A stretch of 6,516 bases of DNA, taken from the NCBI GenBank assembly GCA_030632305.1, contig DAOVUZ010000039.1:1-6516 (forward strand), written 5' to 3'. The notes under the pieces are model-generated. The model searched no databases. It saw only the letters and a list, made by a program, of their open reading frames with translations, and was not told where the DNA came from. Origin of the DNA: Dehalococcoidales bacterium (GTDB lineage Bacteria; Chloroflexota; Dehalococcoidia; Dehalococcoidales; DAOVUZ01). Shown one piece after another: positions 6,072-6,516 of this stretch; position 1 is the first letter of the stretch; every line of letters begins with the position of its first letter. The position numbers and the translations under genes were made by a program.

Positions 6072-6516
6072 GTGAATATCAGGCTGGAGAAGAAGTCTCT
6101 GCGATACAGCGTGGAGCTACCCCAGAATAAACTTATGACTCAAAGCTCAATTGAGCTGGCACCACTACCGGAGATGGTCACTATCCCGCTAGAGGAGAAT
6201 GCAGGTGCGTCCAGTGAAACCCTAGTGAAGAAGGGGGACAAGGTGCTGACCGGCCAGAAGATTACTGACTCGGATGAGTTTGATTCGGTTCCGATGCACG
6301 CCACGGTATCCGGAGAAGTTACCAGTATTACCACTGCTATAAACCCGTCCACTGGACAGGCAATGAAAGTGATTACCATAACCTCCGACGGGGAGGATAG
6401 ATGGGTGGAATTACAGCCCCACCCGAACCCAGAGGCCATATCTTCAGAAGAGATTTTGAAGGCGGTACGTGAGGCTGGTGTAGTTGATGCAGATGGTATC
6501 ACCTCCCTGGCTCATG
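6072..6516 (+). CDS. rnfC: RnfC-like electron transport complex subunit (3' partial)
   Basis: RnfC is the peripheral subunit of the ion-pumping Rnf complex that exchanges electrons with NADH. The 148 visible residues match its N-terminal part: LPEMVTIPLEENAGA (33-47), then a barrel-sandwich (biotinyl-like) domain with VKKGDKVLTGQKI (53-65), VPMHATVSGEV (73-83) and VITITSDG (98-105). The next segment begins REAGVV (133-138), where RnfC and NuoF-type proteins normally go on to a GxGGAxFPT flavin/NADH motif. Here it reads DADGITSLAH, aligning without a gap but missing the key glycines and the FP. The usual early GGIHP stretch is also lacking. The position right after apbE supports an Rnf role. 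A diverged paralogue or NqrA-like relative is possible. The C-terminal ferredoxin-like cluster domain lies beyond the window. Confidence 0.8.
   Translation, partial: MNIRLEKKSLRYSVELPQNKLMTQSSIELAPLPEMVTIPLEENAGASSETLVKKGDKVLTGQKITDSDEFDSVPMHATVSGEVTSITTAINPSTGQAMKVITITSDGEDRWVELQPHPNPEAISSEEILKAVREAGVVDADGITSLAH

Noticed and set aside
1..6516. A novel defence, mobile or biosynthetic system
   Set aside because: Every long gene belongs to a known metabolic, folding or redox family; there are no integrases, transposases, toxin-antitoxin pairs, repeats of CRISPR type or clusters of unknown genes.

Overview
This is a chromosomal window from an anaerobic bacterium with moderate GC. The best guess is an uncultured member of Chloroflexota, Dehalococcoidia-like. 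That rests on the flavour of the dihydropteroate synthase motifs, two exported lipoproteins, and an ApbE/Rnf pair. The phylum is inference; only a database search would settle it. I see no phage, insertion sequence, CRISPR array or stable RNA gene.

Left part (1-3189, + strand): the last codons of an unidentified gene end at 92. A roughly 200 bp gap follows, with a good sigma-70-type promoter at 219-247. Then comes a tight three-gene operon, pabB-pabA-pabC, with gaps of 2 and 4 bp. It encodes the whole route from chorismate to p-aminobenzoate (PABA): the amidotransferase PabA feeds ammonia to PabB, which makes 4-amino-4-deoxychorismate, and the PLP lyase PabC releases PABA.

Middle (3173-4102, - strand): folP, dihydropteroate synthase, converges on pabC and overlaps its end by 17 bp. 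It joins the PABA made by the neighbouring operon to the pterin, so the two units together form a folate cluster. The other folate genes (folE, folB, folK, folC) are not in the window.

Right part (4103-6516, + strand): after a 297 bp gap (4034-4330; 228 bp if folP starts at 4102) there is an FKBP-type prolyl isomerase of SlyD architecture, made as a lipoprotein. It is followed by a strong hairpin. The next gap holds a strong extended -10 promoter and a perfect 20 bp tandem duplication over the start of apbE. The apbE product is an exported FMN transferase lipoprotein. It is followed after 11 bp by the 5' part of an rnfC-like gene cut by the window end. ApbE attaches FMN covalently to subunits of Rnf/Nqr redox pumps, so this looks like the start of an Rnf-type operon. 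The RnfC-like protein is odd because its expected glycine-rich flavin/NADH motif is degenerate.

Most of the window is ordinary metabolism. The points worth following up are the degenerate RnfC motif, the start-site duplication that creates a 7-codon mini-cistron coupled to apbE, and the membrane-anchored SlyD-like chaperone.
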